A stretch of 64,000 nucleotides of DNA from positions 3,854,366 to 3,918,365 of the forward strand of contig NC_092793.1 in NCBI RefSeq assembly GCF_918797505.1, in the 5' to 3' direction. This DNA is from Bemisia tabaci. Its lineage: Eukaryota; Arthropoda; Insecta; Hemiptera; Aleyrodidae. A program made the translations under genes and the position numbers. Position 1 is the first letter of the stretch. Every line of letters starts with the position of its first letter. Positions 43,963-56,300 of this stretch are shown here, in pieces. Under the pieces are notes generated by a model, which searched no databases, had not been told where the DNA came from, and saw only the letters and a list, made by a program, of their open reading frames with translations.

Positions 43963-46690
43963 GGTGAGTTATTCATCTATTACATTAGTAAGGTGCAATG
44001 AGATTTAGAAAACATGCACTGGGGGGTATCGCACTCATTCACTACACATGAAAAGAGCATGGATAAACGCGAGGTGGCGGTTCACACAATAAATAAACAC
44101 AACTTTTGCAGGCACATTTTCCTTTAGATCCGAATTCGCTTGCAGAATTCAAGAAAATTATTATCGCGACACTTCCGAAATTCGGGAAAATTCAGATAAA
44201 CATAAGACGCCATCTGTAAATAATATCCAATGGAGGTAATACGAGCGTCGCTCTTGTTCGAATATCTGGCTCGAGAGAATACTACAGTTATTCCAAAGCT
44301 GTAGGGTGAGACTAAGAGAGATTATTGTCGTCGATTAATTTCTTATCAAAATTCGGAAAAGGTTTAAAATTAAGTTTTAAAGTAATAGTTCCGATTAGAT
44401 TGATTAGATGATTAAAATAGGCTTCAAGATGACCGATGGCGTTGATGAACGATGCGACTTCGTGGATGAACGATCGCCATTTTGCGATTAACCACTGTTG
44501 CCGCCTACACCTGAAAAAGGCATTTTAATTTCAACTGAAGAAATAATCATTTGACCATTTGACAAGGTAATAAGTTAATGTACCGCTAAAAAATGAGAAT
44601 GAAAATGAATTTTTCATGTGACTTAAGGATCTTGCAAGGGCTGCGTATACATCTAATAGAATTATCCAAAAATTCATAGAAATAAACTTTGAAATGTAAT
44701 TTAAGACATTTTTTAAAAAAGAAAAAAAATTAAGTAAAAAAAAAAAAAAAGGTTTTACCGTTTATGTATGCTCGATTGTACACCGAGTCCATGGAAGTTA
44801 ATCTAAAAATTTAATTGTAAATGAGATGGATTGTTTGTTATGTACTTTCATTTAATAAAATTACTTGAAATTTTGCATCGCTGGCGCCACATGTGCAGCG
44901 CAGTGCGTGCGAGCGACGCGACGTGGTGGCTCATGGTCACGGATGCACAAGACATGTGTGGTGCATTTTTGGACCGGAAATTAAATTTTTTTTCGTTATT
45001 CACGCAGCTTCAATTTCCAATAAATCAGCATTCGATTGGGAGGGGAAGGTGCCTTTTCGTGTGGAGAAAGAGTTCAGAGAAACAATGACAAAAAAATTGT
45101 TTTTTGCCTGGGACCATATTAGGATGGGAGGGGGAGGATTGGAGTCCCTGGCGGCAAATTGCGAAAATGGATTTTTTTTCTCGCTCTTTTTATCTTACCT
45201 CATAGCACATGATTGAGAGGTCTAAAAAGCAGTCATCGCATATTTATTCCGCAATGAAAAAATGGTAAATCCGACCCTGTACCTATGCATGCTTAATAGC
45301 ACTCATGCCCTACGATTCGGAGAATTTTGACCGTCAAATTGAAAAAGTTCTTCCTCGAAACATCAATCGGATCTATGAAAAATTCACAATAGGCGAATTA
45401 AGCTTTAATGAGTTGTTTGCTTGCGATGAAAATTTTGTCTTTAGTCTGTACAAACCAAACCCAAAGAGTTTTGTTTCAAATACTAATGATGCTCCTCTAT
45501 TAAAAATAGACCATTATAACTTTACTGGAAAAATTCATAACGCACATTGAGACGAAACAGGACCTCATCATTGTTATCATGTTATCTTGCAATATAGGTA
45601 TGTAAGAATTAGCCATATGAATTTTGAAACAAAAAACATTTTGTAATGATAAAATAAATGAATAATTAAAAATAAAATAAATATTTCGATCCTTTGAGAT
45701 TTTGCAAGTTGGGTACATAGTAAGGCGTTATTTTGTTTCGCTCCACCATACATGAGCCGGTGCGAAGCAGCTTTGAGCTTTTGCCATGCCTCGGAGTCAG
45801 TGCTGAGGCGTGATCGCATGATTGAGCGAATATAGATATTTCCCCGTTAGAAACTATGGTAAAGAATCGATTATTAAGGCGTTTGTTGCGATTACTCTAT
45901 CTATCGATCTTTTTCGGTAGGTTAGGTTCCTAAAGCAAATATTTGAATAATCGCATTCGAATTCGATATTCGTCCATCCGTAAGCCGTACTTCGCTTGTT
46001 GGCGGCAAAAAGTGACAACCGCCTTCGCCTGCCATCTTGTTTTTCAATTTGTTGATAGAAATTGTTGTCAGTGCTCATTTTTAGATATTATTAAATTTCG
46101 TTATGTGTTGGAATAAGTTTATTACTCAAGAACACTGCACTTTGAAAATTTAGGAGCAGCTACTTTCACGCGGACATCACCATTTCTTGGGTTTGTTCAG
46201 TCAATTTCTACTTCAAACACATCTCCAGCCCCTGGAGTTCCCCGTAGTTGTTGATAATAACACTTTCCGTTATTCAAACGTGACACATTTTTCCGATCAT
46301 TTCATCTGCCGAGCTATCTACATCGCTTTTGCCATTTTGAAATGTTCAACAACCCAGAAAGCTGTCACCATTGGGCACTTCAATTATCGTAAAGTGTCCG
46401 TTTTATTTTCCCTCCTGAGCCTAGCTTCCTCCTTCGTAGCCCATTTCAATTTGGATAAACACCATGCTACCATTTCATCTATTAGTAATTAATATCCGAC
46501 CATTTATATACCGAAGCAACTTATATAACATCCCTTCTTGTAACTCAAAGGAATAAGTAAGAGTCCGCCACCTGGATCTAGGTTATGGTTTGCGGTATTT
46601 GAAATCGCTGATTCTGCGATTCGTCCCTCCAATACTCTCCTTCAAATCCTGATCATTCGTTTTGACAGCTGATTCTTTATCATGGTTTCA
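43963..46690. other. no gene confirmed between two divergent units
   Basis: It includes the probable promoter of the minus-strand gene (43963-44500). Open frames at 45305-45550 (plus) and 45854-46078 (minus) have neither splice sites nor domains that I recognise. A GC-rich patch at 44880-44960 is unexplained. The last few hundred bases may include the start of the LINE 5' untranslated region. Confidence 0.4.
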
Positions 46691-47075
46691 AGGTAGTTTT
46701 AAAAAACTCCAATCTTCCAGAATTTTCCCACTTTAAAGAAATTTAATTTTTGAGAACGTTTTCATTTCCTAAGAGTCACTTTCCTGATTAATACTTTGCA
46801 AGCCTTGGTTTGTCAACAACTGTCTTTCTTTCTGCCGTCTTTTAAAACTGTCTTTTTTATAATTTTTGTTCAAATTATTACCCCTGTGTGTGTCTAAATC
46901 ATCTAATTTAGCACATCAAATGGCAGACTAAACGGTCATCGTGACAGTGGCCCATGATAACTTTTTTGTTGAGTAAGTTCTCATAGAGGGTAGTGACATA
47001 ACCTCTAAACTCATTGTACCATTACACCGTCCTAGAAACTGCATTCTTCACTACTAAATTTTTGAAATCTTTACG

Positions 47076-48038
47076 ATGGATAAATCTGCTCTACAAAGCA
47101 AAAACAAACGGGAAAATGCTCCTGCTGACTGTGGACTATGCTCGCAAAATGTTAAAAATAATGAGTATGCCCTCCAATGTGATGAGTGCAACCTGTGGCA
47201 TCATGCTAAGTGTCTTCGCATCAGCCTTGAAAAGTTCAACCGACTGGCAAAGATGGAGAAATGGTTTTGCTCTGACTGCACATATGGAATCGTCCTGAAC
47301 AGATTAACCTCAGTAGAATCCAAATATACAAGCCTTGCTACCCTGGTGAAGGACATGGAGGATGTCAAGAGGGAAAATGCAGAACTGCGGAACAAAGTGG
47401 ATCAGCTATGTAAACAAATTGATAATATTAAGTTAGTTAATGATCGCAGAGATCAGTACAACCTCAAAAATAATATAATTATTGCAAATATCCCAGAAAG
47501 TAAAGATGAGAATCTATTAAATATTGTTGGTAATATAGCGAAAGTTCTAGGAGTTAAAGCTGAGGGTATTTTAGCAAGCCATCGCCTTAAAGGGCAAACA
47601 GTCAATGGACCAAATGTGGCTCCAAGGGAAATAATAGTCAAGTTACTTAGGCATGATGTTAAAGAAAAGCTCATGGAATCTTTTAAGAAGAAGCGCAATG
47701 GCAAACTGCTATGGTCAGAAATTCTAGGTACAACAAACAAGAGAGGGCATGAGAAGAAGGAAAAAAAGAGTAAGGATGTTAACATTTACTTAAAAGACCA
47801 TCTAACGCCATTCCGTAGCTTTCTACTTCGAAAGGCAAAGAGGTATTTGAAAGAAAAAAAGCTTGCTTTCGCCTGGGTCAAGCGAGGATCCATCTATGCT
47901 AGAAAAGAGGAGAAGTCTGCTGCTAAACACATACTCACTGAATCAGATCTTGATATCCTGGTGAAGACTGAAAATGCTGAAATTCAGAACCCTGAGGGTA
48001 ATGAAGACCAAAGCCCTGCAAAGGATCAGGTTGACTAA
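47076..48038 (+). CDS. LINE ORF1 protein with PHD finger
   Basis: 320 residues. A complete C4HC3 PHD-type finger occupies about residues 19-68 (C19, C22, C35, C38, H43, C46, C65, C68). Residues 75-125 are charged and heptad-like, suggesting a coiled coil for multimerisation. Residues 130-230 (NNIIIANIPESKDENLLNIV, then HRLKG and IIVKL) resemble the RNA-binding fold common to LINE ORF1 proteins and the FP-like C-terminal domain. The tail is Lys-rich, then acidic. Such proteins coat the element's RNA. A PHD finger in ORF1 is known from CR1-group elements and may contact chromatin. The start is the first in-frame ATG before the finger. Confidence 0.88.
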   Translation: MDKSALQSKNKRENAPADCGLCSQNVKNNEYALQCDECNLWHHAKCLRISLEKFNRLAKMEKWFCSDCTYGIVLNRLTSVESKYTSLATLVKDMEDVKRENAELRNKVDQLCKQIDNIKLVNDRRDQYNLKNNIIIANIPESKDENLLNIVGNIAKVLGVKAEGILASHRLKGQTVNGPNVAPREIIVKLLRHDVKEKLMESFKKKRNGKLLWSEILGTTNKRGHEKKEKKSKDVNIYLKDHLTPFRSFLLRKAKRYLKEKKLAFAWVKRGSIYARKEEKSAAKHILTESDLDILVKTENAEIQNPEGNEDQSPAKDQVD

Positions 48039-48218
48039 CCCTGTTTCCTCTATTTTCCTTCTTTTACTTTCCATACCTCATCTTAGCTTATCTTGAAAGA
48101 ACTTTATTTTTTCTCTTAATTTAGCCTACAGCATAATGGGCCTCTGTTATTGTATTAATTAAATATGATGAAAATTGAATCATATAGTTAGACTCTTTTC
48201 ACTTGTATTTATCTAGCA

Positions 48219-51113
48219 ATGTCACATACTATTGATGCCAAGGAAATCAAGTTAGTTTGTGTGAATGTTAGGTCACTGAAGGGTAACTTCAAAAGCTTTG
48301 AAGCCTTTTTAAAGAGTAGACGATCAATCTATGACATTATTATCTGTACAGAAACATGGTATAATGCGGAAAAAATGCACCTGGTTTCTCTTGAAGGATA
48401 TGTTAGTCTCCATGCCAGCGCTGGACTGAATAAGTCTGATGGCGTCTCCATGTATATCAAAAAAGGTATTACATTTGAAGAAATACCTGTTATTACTACT
48501 GTTTTCTCCAGTTTACAAATTAAGCTCAAAGCCAAAAATACTGAAATAAGGGTTATGGGGATTTATCGATCTCCCTCCAGACCAACTGGTATTGACTTTT
48601 TCCAAGAACTTGGAAATAGCCTAGTCAAGGGTCAAAATGAAATGCTAGTTGTTACGGGCGACTTCAACATCAATCTACTTGCTACAGAAGCCCCTACGAT
48701 TGAATTACTAGATCTTTTGTCAGGAAAAGGTTTTATTAGTCTGATAAATGAACCCACTAGACCAAACCTCAAAGGTGAGGACACTTGTCTAGACCATATT
48801 TACATATCAAAACTATCTAAGGATATTTTAGTCAAGGGCGAAGTGATCAAAAGTAAGGTCGCAGACCATTACCCTGTCCAGCTCTCTATTGGGACAAAAA
48901 TCAAGTGCACAGCTCCAGGGGTAGATACAAACATTACAGTAATTAATTACCAAGAAGTAGCTAAAAATCTTAGTGGCAAAAACTGGGATAGTTTGTATAA
49001 AATTACTGATACAAATGTAGCAATAGAAAACCTCTATAAGTGTCTTGATGAGACTATTAGACTAAATTCATGTATAAGGAAAAAACCAGCTTGTAGAGAT
49101 AAAATACTGAAGCCTTGGATCACCATAGGTATCGTTCGTAGCATCCAAAGACGTGACAAAATTTTCAAACTTTGGTCAAGCGATAAGAGTAATGAGGAGC
49201 TGAGGTACAAATATCTTCTCTATCGTAATGCTATCGTCAAGTTGATCAGAAACAGTAAAAGCAATTATTACCAAAAAGAAATACGGAAAGCTAAAAATGA
49301 TCCAAGGAAGTATTGGTGTATTATTAACAAATTGAGTGGACGGGAAAAAAGTAGGGATTGCCGAATAGATGTTCCACCCGATGAATTAAATGATTACTTT
49401 AGTACAATAGGTGAGAGATTGAGCGATGAGGTCACCAAAGAATATAAAAAATCTAGTCACAAAATTGCACATCAGACTCATAGAGCTCCAAAAATTTCTT
49501 TTGAAAACTCCATGTTTATGTATGCCACTAATGAGGATGAAATTAGGGCAATAATTGCCAAACTAAAATCGAACACCAGTTGTGGCTCAGATACAGTATC
49601 AGTTACATTACTCAAAACCTGCTCTTTCCAACTGTCAAAACCTCTCACCTATCTATCTAATCTTATGATACAAACTGGAGTATTTCCAGATAAGCTAAAA
49701 ATTGCTGAGGTAATTCCTATTTACAAAGGTAAAGGAAGTCAAAATGATCCTTCTGGATATAGACCTATATCGTTGTTGTCAAATATAGCCAAAATAATGG
49801 AAAATGTTATTAAAATACGGCTAATGGGGTACTTAGGTAAGCAAAAAATTATTCCCAAAAATCAATTCGGTTTCATTCCTAAGAAAAATACCAGTCATGC
49901 AGTGGCTCATTTCACGAATAAAGTACTAGATTGCTGGGAAAAACACAAAAAATGTGCTGGCATCTTTTTAGATGTCCAGAAGGCTTTTGACTCTGTGAAT
50001 CATGCTAAGCTTATAAATAAAATGGAAATGTTTGGAATCAGAGGCCTTGCCTTACAGTTATTTAAGAGTTATTTAAGTAATAGAATGCAGCGGGTCAGAA
50101 GCACAAAAATGAGCGGCTTTAGGAAAGTCCTAGCAGGAGTACCTCAAGGTTCCGTCCTGGGTCCCATTCTGTTCATTTTGTACATTGCCGATTTATGTGA
50201 TCTTTCTTCTCTTGAACGCTACATCTCCTGCTTTGCAGACGATACTGCGATTCTAATCTATGCTGAGAATTGGCAGGAACTAAAGAACAATATTGAAGAC
50301 TTTTTAAATAATATAATTATCCCCTGGTTTGGGAAAAATGGATTATCTTTAAATGCCAACAAAACTCTTATTGTACCCTTCTCTCTTAAAATAACGAAGG
50401 AAATTATTGAAACTTTATCAAAGATAAAACTACACACGCATAGCTGTAAGGCAAACGCTTGTTCCTGCCCCAAAATTAATCTCGCATTGGAAGCCAAGTA
50501 TCTTGGCATTTTACTAGATTCCTCTCTTTCCTGGAGAGGACATGTTAATATGGTAGTTAGAGAGTTGCGTAAGATTACTTATTCCATAACAGAACTAAAA
50601 AATTACCTTAAAATTGATAACCTTCGTCTGGTGTACATTTCTCTTTTTCAATCTGTTCTCTCATATGGACTGAGTGTTTTTGGTGGTGCAGGCTCTACCA
50701 TTCTGACACCATTGGTTAGAGCTCAGAGGAGAATTATTAAATCCATCCTTAATTTACCCCAGCTTTACCCGTCAAGCGAAATAAATGAGCTCCTAAATGT
50801 CCCCACACTCAATCAGCTTTATAAATATGAGCTTCTAAAAATTTTACCAACTTTCATAGACCAACTACTCCACATTTTTTCCCAAAACAATTACCAGACA
50901 AGGGCAGCAAAAGTCTCTAAATATACTGTCAAGAAACCTTTTTTTTCACTAGAAGCCTCCAAGCGGGGAGTTTTTGTTAATATATTAGATTTATTTAATG
51001 AGTTACCAGAAGAGTATAGATTTTTCTTTTTAAGTGGGGGTTCGATGGGAGACCTCAGCCCCCACTGTCTCACTAATTTGAAAGATTTTGTTTTTAATTT
51101 AGGGCTTCTTTAA
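48219..51113 (+). CDS. LINE ORF2: endonuclease and reverse transcriptase
   Basis: 964 residues. The N-terminal 230 residues are an endonuclease/exonuclease/phosphatase domain with its catalytic positions visible: N16 (VNVRS), E45 (CTETW), the YRSPS motif, D148 (GDFNINL), LDHIY and D216-H217 (DHYPV). A linker of about 250 residues follows. The reverse transcriptase has GYRPISLL, FLDVQKAFDSVNH, AGVPQGSVLGPILF and the catalytic FADD at residues 672-675. The C-terminal part has the conserved YLGILLDSSLSW thumb motif. No RNase H domain is seen. The protein nicks target DNA and primes cDNA synthesis from the nick. All key residues are present, so it could be active. Confidence 0.93.
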   Translation: MSHTIDAKEIKLVCVNVRSLKGNFKSFEAFLKSRRSIYDIIICTETWYNAEKMHLVSLEGYVSLHASAGLNKSDGVSMYIKKGITFEEIPVITTVFSSLQIKLKAKNTEIRVMGIYRSPSRPTGIDFFQELGNSLVKGQNEMLVVTGDFNINLLATEAPTIELLDLLSGKGFISLINEPTRPNLKGEDTCLDHIYISKLSKDILVKGEVIKSKVADHYPVQLSIGTKIKCTAPGVDTNITVINYQEVAKNLSGKNWDSLYKITDTNVAIENLYKCLDETIRLNSCIRKKPACRDKILKPWITIGIVRSIQRRDKIFKLWSSDKSNEELRYKYLLYRNAIVKLIRNSKSNYYQKEIRKAKNDPRKYWCIINKLSGREKSRDCRIDVPPDELNDYFSTIGERLSDEVTKEYKKSSHKIAHQTHRAPKISFENSMFMYATNEDEIRAIIAKLKSNTSCGSDTVSVTLLKTCSFQLSKPLTYLSNLMIQTGVFPDKLKIAEVIPIYKGKGSQNDPSGYRPISLLSNIAKIMENVIKIRLMGYLGKQKIIPKNQFGFIPKKNTSHAVAHFTNKVLDCWEKHKKCAGIFLDVQKAFDSVNHAKLINKMEMFGIRGLALQLFKSYLSNRMQRVRSTKMSGFRKVLAGVPQGSVLGPILFILYIADLCDLSSLERYISCFADDTAILIYAENWQELKNNIEDFLNNIIIPWFGKNGLSLNANKTLIVPFSLKITKEIIETLSKIKLHTHSCKANACSCPKINLALEAKYLGILLDSSLSWRGHVNMVVRELRKITYSITELKNYLKIDNLRLVYISLFQSVLSYGLSVFGGAGSTILTPLVRAQRRIIKSILNLPQLYPSSEINELLNVPTLNQLYKYELLKILPTFIDQLLHIFSQNNYQTRAAKVSKYTVKKPFFSLEASKRGVFVNILDLFNELPEEYRFFFLSGGSMGDLSPHCLTNLKDFVFNLGLL

Positions 51114-52395
51114 TATCGTAGTTAAATTGTTACTGTAAAATGTTGTTTTTGTACCAAATACGCTAAGGTACCATATGTTTTCCCGCATAGTTTCACCATA
51201 GTGACCTATACTTCACCTGTGTATTTTTTCTTTTCTTTATTTTCCCTCTCTCTCTTTCTCTTTTATTTCTTTTGCATCTAGCAGATTCAATCTTATCTTT
51301 GTTTTTCTTCCATTATTGTATTAGTACTTTATAGACTGTTTAGTTTACCCACCAGGCAGGGCTACCTTTTGTTAAATATGTTGTCAGTTCCTTTGGTTTA
51401 TATTTTTCGTATGCAGCCCTCCACACAAGCAGCATTGCTTACTGGAGGGTCTTGCCAGCTTAAGTGTGATTATTTTTGACAAGTATTGAAATCCTCACAG
51501 GCATGCGTATACTTACTTCCCTTTCCTGATATTTTTGACTCTACAGTGTGTACCCATATCATTAGCCAGCGCTAATTTTGTGCTCAGAGTATACAGACAA
51601 CTTCAACAGAAGCGCAAGCCTTAGTCGAGCCCATATAACATGATTTTTCTCTTCCCTGTGTTCGCCATCTTCGTTGGAGACTTCTTACAGTCTGCTTAAG
51701 GTTAACCTATAATGACAAAATCGAAGAAAAAAAATTTATCTTTTGTAACCTCACATTTTCTCTTCAGTCTCATCAAAAATTAAGTAATGTAACATAATGT
51801 TTTCTATTTCCAAGAAGGGATGTATCCGTTATCATTCAACCTCTCTAGAGGCGAATAAAGCACAGGTATGAATAGCACTTCCTGAAACAGATTTGCTTTG
51901 TTGACCAAAAAATGGCTGGGGTTTGCGCTCCTGATGGCGCAAGCCACTTATTTTTTTCTGTGTTTTAGCATTCCCTGATGGGTATATTTCGAGGAATGCA
52001 CTCTCCAACTGTAGGATGGATTTTTCCGCAAGACCAGATTTCATATCATTTTCAACAGAAAGGAAATATATTACTCTCCTGATTGTTGCAAAACAAAATC
52101 TGCATAAATTTGCAGAGCGAGCCACAAGGCAGTCTGCCAAAATGATGACTTCATTTTAGTCAGTTGGTCCAAAATATGGAGGATTTTGATTTTATTAGTC
52201 GTTATACTCATAAATTGATCTTTAAGCACCCCCTGAATGATTTTAATGCTTAATTCAGCTTTTCTCATCTCACAGTGGATAGACAGGTATTGGAAAAACA
52301 TTGGGAATAGAAAATTTGGAAAACATTATCAGCTTGTATTATCTCATTATCACCATTTATTACTGATCTTTTATGCTTTCTCTTTTGTTTTTCAG
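51114..52395 (+). other. LINE 3' region and sequence upstream of RAD21
   Basis: The first part is probably the LINE 3' untranslated region (T-rich, with CCTCCACACAAGCAGC and GGAGGGTCTTGCC). From about 51600 it is ordinary AT-rich DNA. A non-coding first exon of RAD21 is expected somewhere upstream of the acceptor TTTGTTTTTCAG at 52384-52395. A candidate around 51660-51710 cannot be proved. Confidence 0.35.
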
Positions 52396-52414
52396 TGAGC
52401 TCAAGTAATCAATC

Positions 52415-52558
52415 ATGTTTTACGCGCACTTTGTGCTAGCCAAAAAAGGGCCTCTGGCCCGAATTTGGCTGGCAGCCCATTGGGATAAGAAGCTCACCAA
52501 AGCTCATGTATTCGAGACGAATATTGAAAAGTCTGTTGACGGTATCTTACAACCGAAG
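52415..52558 (+). CDS. Rad21: cohesin subunit RAD21, first coding exon
   Basis: After the acceptor TTTGTTTTTCAG and 19 nt of leader, the ATG at 52415 encodes 48 residues beginning [20 protein letters not shown] and continuing [18 protein letters not shown]. This is the near-invariant N-terminus of animal RAD21/SCC1, the kleisin that closes the cohesin ring by binding SMC3 through this segment. The exon ends QPK at a phase-zero donor (AAG/GTTAGT). In other animals the next exon continues with a conserved winged-helix-like segment, and I do not find it before the window ends. The downstream intron contains an assembly gap and a 6.5-kb satellite array. Confidence 0.93.
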
Positions 52559-52766
52559 GTTAGTTCAAACAGTATTCGTTCTTAATCTCTCTTCCTTACC
52601 ATTTGTATCATCAGCTTAGGACCAAAATGCCTGGCAATTTTATTACCAATAAATTAATTGTTCAACTTCGTAAAAACGAGAAAGTATATAATGCAGTAAC
52701 AGCACTTAATGTAGTCCTCATGCCACTACCCTCTTTATAAGTTCAGGGTTTATTTATGTTCACAGT

Positions 52767-52882
52767 CAGTGGCGTGGCGTGAATGATCGAGTATCCATAT
52801 TTTCTCATTTGAAGCTGTGGTAAACAATCAATTCTTACGGTGTTCGCTGCGAACACCCTGTTTTTTGATCCTTTTCCATAGG
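52767..52882 (-). mobile_element. hAT-like MITE, family C, truncated by the gap
   Basis: It starts CAGTGGCGTGGCGTGAATGA then TCGA and includes GTGTTCGCTGCGAACACC and GATCCTTTTCCATAGG. This is the reverse orientation of the copies at 458 and 1671. The other terminus would lie about 50 bp into the N run. Confidence 0.78.
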
Positions 52883-53382
52883 NNNNNNNNNNNNNNNNNN
52901 NNNNNNNNNNNNNNNNNNNNNNNNNNNNNNNNNNNNNNNNNNNNNNNNNNNNNNNNNNNNNNNNNNNNNNNNNNNNNNNNNNNNNNNNNNNNNNNNNNNN
53001 NNNNNNNNNNNNNNNNNNNNNNNNNNNNNNNNNNNNNNNNNNNNNNNNNNNNNNNNNNNNNNNNNNNNNNNNNNNNNNNNNNNNNNNNNNNNNNNNNNNN
53101 NNNNNNNNNNNNNNNNNNNNNNNNNNNNNNNNNNNNNNNNNNNNNNNNNNNNNNNNNNNNNNNNNNNNNNNNNNNNNNNNNNNNNNNNNNNNNNNNNNNN
53201 NNNNNNNNNNNNNNNNNNNNNNNNNNNNNNNNNNNNNNNNNNNNNNNNNNNNNNNNNNNNNNNNNNNNNNNNNNNNNNNNNNNNNNNNNNNNNNNNNNNN
53301 NNNNNNNNNNNNNNNNNNNNNNNNNNNNNNNNNNNNNNNNNNNNNNNNNNNNNNNNNNNNNNNNNNNNNNNNNNNNNNNNNN
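52883..53382. other. assembly gap, 500 N
   Basis: The placeholder runs directly up to the satellite array on its right. The true missing length is unknown, and since the array is almost identical unit to unit it may hide many more copies. Confidence 0.99.
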
Positions 53383-56300
53383 CCCTGCTCCCCGTTTACG
53401 GCCGTTCTTTCCCGGGCTCACGCTCGGAAACCACTTGGGTGCTTTTGCCGGCAACGGAATTCCCCAGCGCACTACCACCGCGGACCAAATTACGAGGCCC
53501 AGCCTGTATTTTTACGAGTGTGTGTGTGCGCCAGGTGTCCCTTTGACGAGCCGCGGAATGTTGCATCTGATCAATGAGTGCGAGAGAGATGGACGATACA
53601 AGGGCGGCTTGGCAAAGCCGAGTGGTATCCTTTGACGTGCCGCATCTACCCAATGAGTGCGAGAGAGAGAGACGACAAAACAGCGTATCGACCAATCCAA
53701 GATGAGCCCTGCTCCCCGTTTACGGCCGTTCTTTCCCGGGCTCACGCTCGGAAAGCACTTGGGTGCTTTTGCCGGCAACGGAATTCCCCAGCGCACTACC
53801 ACCGCGGACCAAATTACGAGGCCCAGCCTGTATTTTTACGAGTGTGTGTGTGCGCCAGGTGTCCCTTTGACGAGCCGCGGAATGTTGCATCTGATCAATG
53901 AGTGCGAGAGAGATGGACGATACAAGGGCGGCTTGGCAAAGCCGAGTGGTATCCTTTGACGTGCCGCATCTACCCAATGAGTGCGAGAGAGAGAGACGAC
54001 AAAACAGCGTATCGACCAATCCAAGATGAGCCCTGCTCCCCGTTTACGGCCGTTCTTTCCCGGGCTCACGCTCGGAAACCACTTGGGTGCTTTTGCCGGC
54101 AACGGAATTCCCCAGCGCACTACCACCGCGGACCAAATTACGAGGCCCAGCCTGTATTTTTACGAGTGTGTGTGTGCGCCAGGTGTCCCTTTGACGAGCC
54201 GCGGAATGTTGCATCTGATCAATGAGTGCGAGAGAGATGGACGATACAAGGGCGGCTTGGCAAAGCCGAGTGGTATACTTTGACGTGCCGCATCTACTCA
54301 ATGAGTGCGAGAGAGATAGACGACAAAACAGCGTATCGACCAATCCAAGATGAGCCCTGCTTCCCGTTTACGGCCGTTCATTCCCGGGCTCACGCTCGGA
54401 AACCACTTGGGTGCTTTTGCCGGCAACGGAATTCCCCAGCGCACTACCACCGCGGACCAAATTACGAGGCCCAGCCTGTATTTTTACGAGTGTGTGTGTG
54501 CGCCAGGTGTCCCTTTGACGAGCCGCGGAATGTTGCATCTGATCAATGAGTGCGAGAGAGATGGACGATACAAGGGCGGCTTGGCAAAGCCGAGTGGTAT
54601 CCTTTGACGTGCCGCATCTACCCAATGAGTGCGAGAGAGAGAGACGACAAAACAGCGTATCGACCAATCCAAGATGAGCCCTGCTCCCCGTTTACGGCCG
54701 TTCATTCCCGGGCTCACGCTCGGAAACCACTTGGGTGCTTTTGCCGGCAACGGAATTCCCCAGCGCACTACCACCGCGGACCAAATTACGAGGCCCAGCC
54801 TGTATTTTTACGAGTGTGTGTGTGCGCCAGGTGTCCCTTTGACGAGCCGCGGAATGTTGCATCTGATCAATGAGTGCGAGAGAGATGGACGATACAAGGG
54901 CGGCTTGGCAAAGCCGAGTGGTATCCTTTGACGTGCCGCATCTACCCAATGAGTGCGAGAGAGAGAGACGACAAAACAGCGTATCGACCAATCCAAGATG
55001 AGCCCTGCTCCCCGTTTACGGCCGTTCTTTCCCGGGCTCACGCTCGGAAAGCACTTGGGTGCTTTTGCCGGCAACGGAATTCCCCAGCGCACTACCACCG
55101 CGGACCAAATTACGAGGCCCAGCCTGTATTTTTACGAGTGTGTGTGTGCGCCAGGTGTCCCTTTGACGAGCCGCGGAATGTTGCATCTGATCAATGAGTG
55201 CGAGAGAGATGGACGATACAAGGGCGGCTTGGCAAAGCCGAGTGGTATACTTTGACGTGCCGCATCTAAACAATGAGTGCGAGAGAGAGAGACGACAAAA
55301 CAGCGTATCGACCAATCCAAGATGAGCCCTGCTTCCCGTTTACGGCCGTTCATTCCCGGGCTCACGCTCGGAAACCACTTGGGTGCTTTTGCCGGCAACG
55401 GAATTCCCCAGCGCACTACCACCGCGGACCAAATTACGAGGCCCAGCCTGTATTTTTACGAGTGTGTGTGTGCGCCAGGTGTCCCTTTGACGAGCCGCGG
55501 AATGTTGCATCTGATCAATGAGTGCGAGAGAGATGGACGATACAAGGGCGGCTTGGCAAAGCCGAGTGGTATCCTTTGACGTGCCGCATCTACCCAATGA
55601 GTGCGAGAGAGAGAGACGACAAAACAGCGTATCGACCAATCCAAGATGAGCCCTGCTCCCCGTTTACGGCCGTTCTTTCCCGGGCTCACGCTCGGAAACC
55701 ACTTGGGTGCTTTTGCCGGCAACGGAATTCCCCAGCGCACTACCACCGCGGACCAAATTACGAGGCCCAGCCTGTATTTTTACGAGTGTGTGTGTGCGCC
55801 AGGTGTCCCTTTGACGAGCCGCGGAATGTTGCATCTGATCAATGAGTGCGAGAGAGATGGACGATACAAGGGCGGCTTGGCAAAGCCGAGTGGTATACTT
55901 TGACGTGCCGCATCTACTCAATGAGTGCGAGAGAGATAGACGACAAAACAGCGTATCGACCAATCCAAGATGAGCCCTGCTTCCCGTTTACGGCCGTTCT
56001 TTCCCGGGCTCACGCTCGGAAAGCACTTGGGTGCTTTTGCCGGCAACGGAATTCCCCAGCGCACTACCACCGCGGACCAAATTACGAGGCCCAGCCTGTA
56101 TTTTTACGAGTGTGTGTGTGCGCCAGGTGTCCCTTTGACGAGCCGCGGAATGTTGCATCTGATCAATGAGTGCGAGAGAGATGGACGATACAAGGGCGGC
56201 TTGGCAAAGCCGAGTGGTATCCTTTGACGTGCCGCATCTACCCAATGAGTGCGAGAGAGAGAGACGACAAAACAGCGTATCGACCAATCCAAGATGAGCC

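Larger units (their letters stand above)
47014..51113 (+). mobile_element. CR1-like non-LTR retrotransposon with both ORFs open
   Basis: Two long consecutive open frames on the plus strand (320 and 964 codons) separated by 180 bp form a standard two-ORF LINE. ORF1 with a PHD finger and ORF2 with an apurinic-type endonuclease followed by reverse transcriptase is the CR1-group layout. The element has no LTRs. The 5' and 3' untranslated ends cannot be placed: they probably extend to about 46.7 kb and past 51.2 kb, and no clear poly(A) or microsatellite tail is seen. Neither frame has an internal stop, so this copy is young or is a faithful assembly of a recent insertion. Confidence 0.88.

Noticed and set aside
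45305..46492. Open frames of 74-101 codons near the LINE
   Set aside because: No splice sites, no start context and no motif. The lengths are expected by chance in this amount of sequence.
52817..53635. 272-codon plus-strand frame next to the satellite
   Set aside because: Mostly N, joined to satellite sequence.
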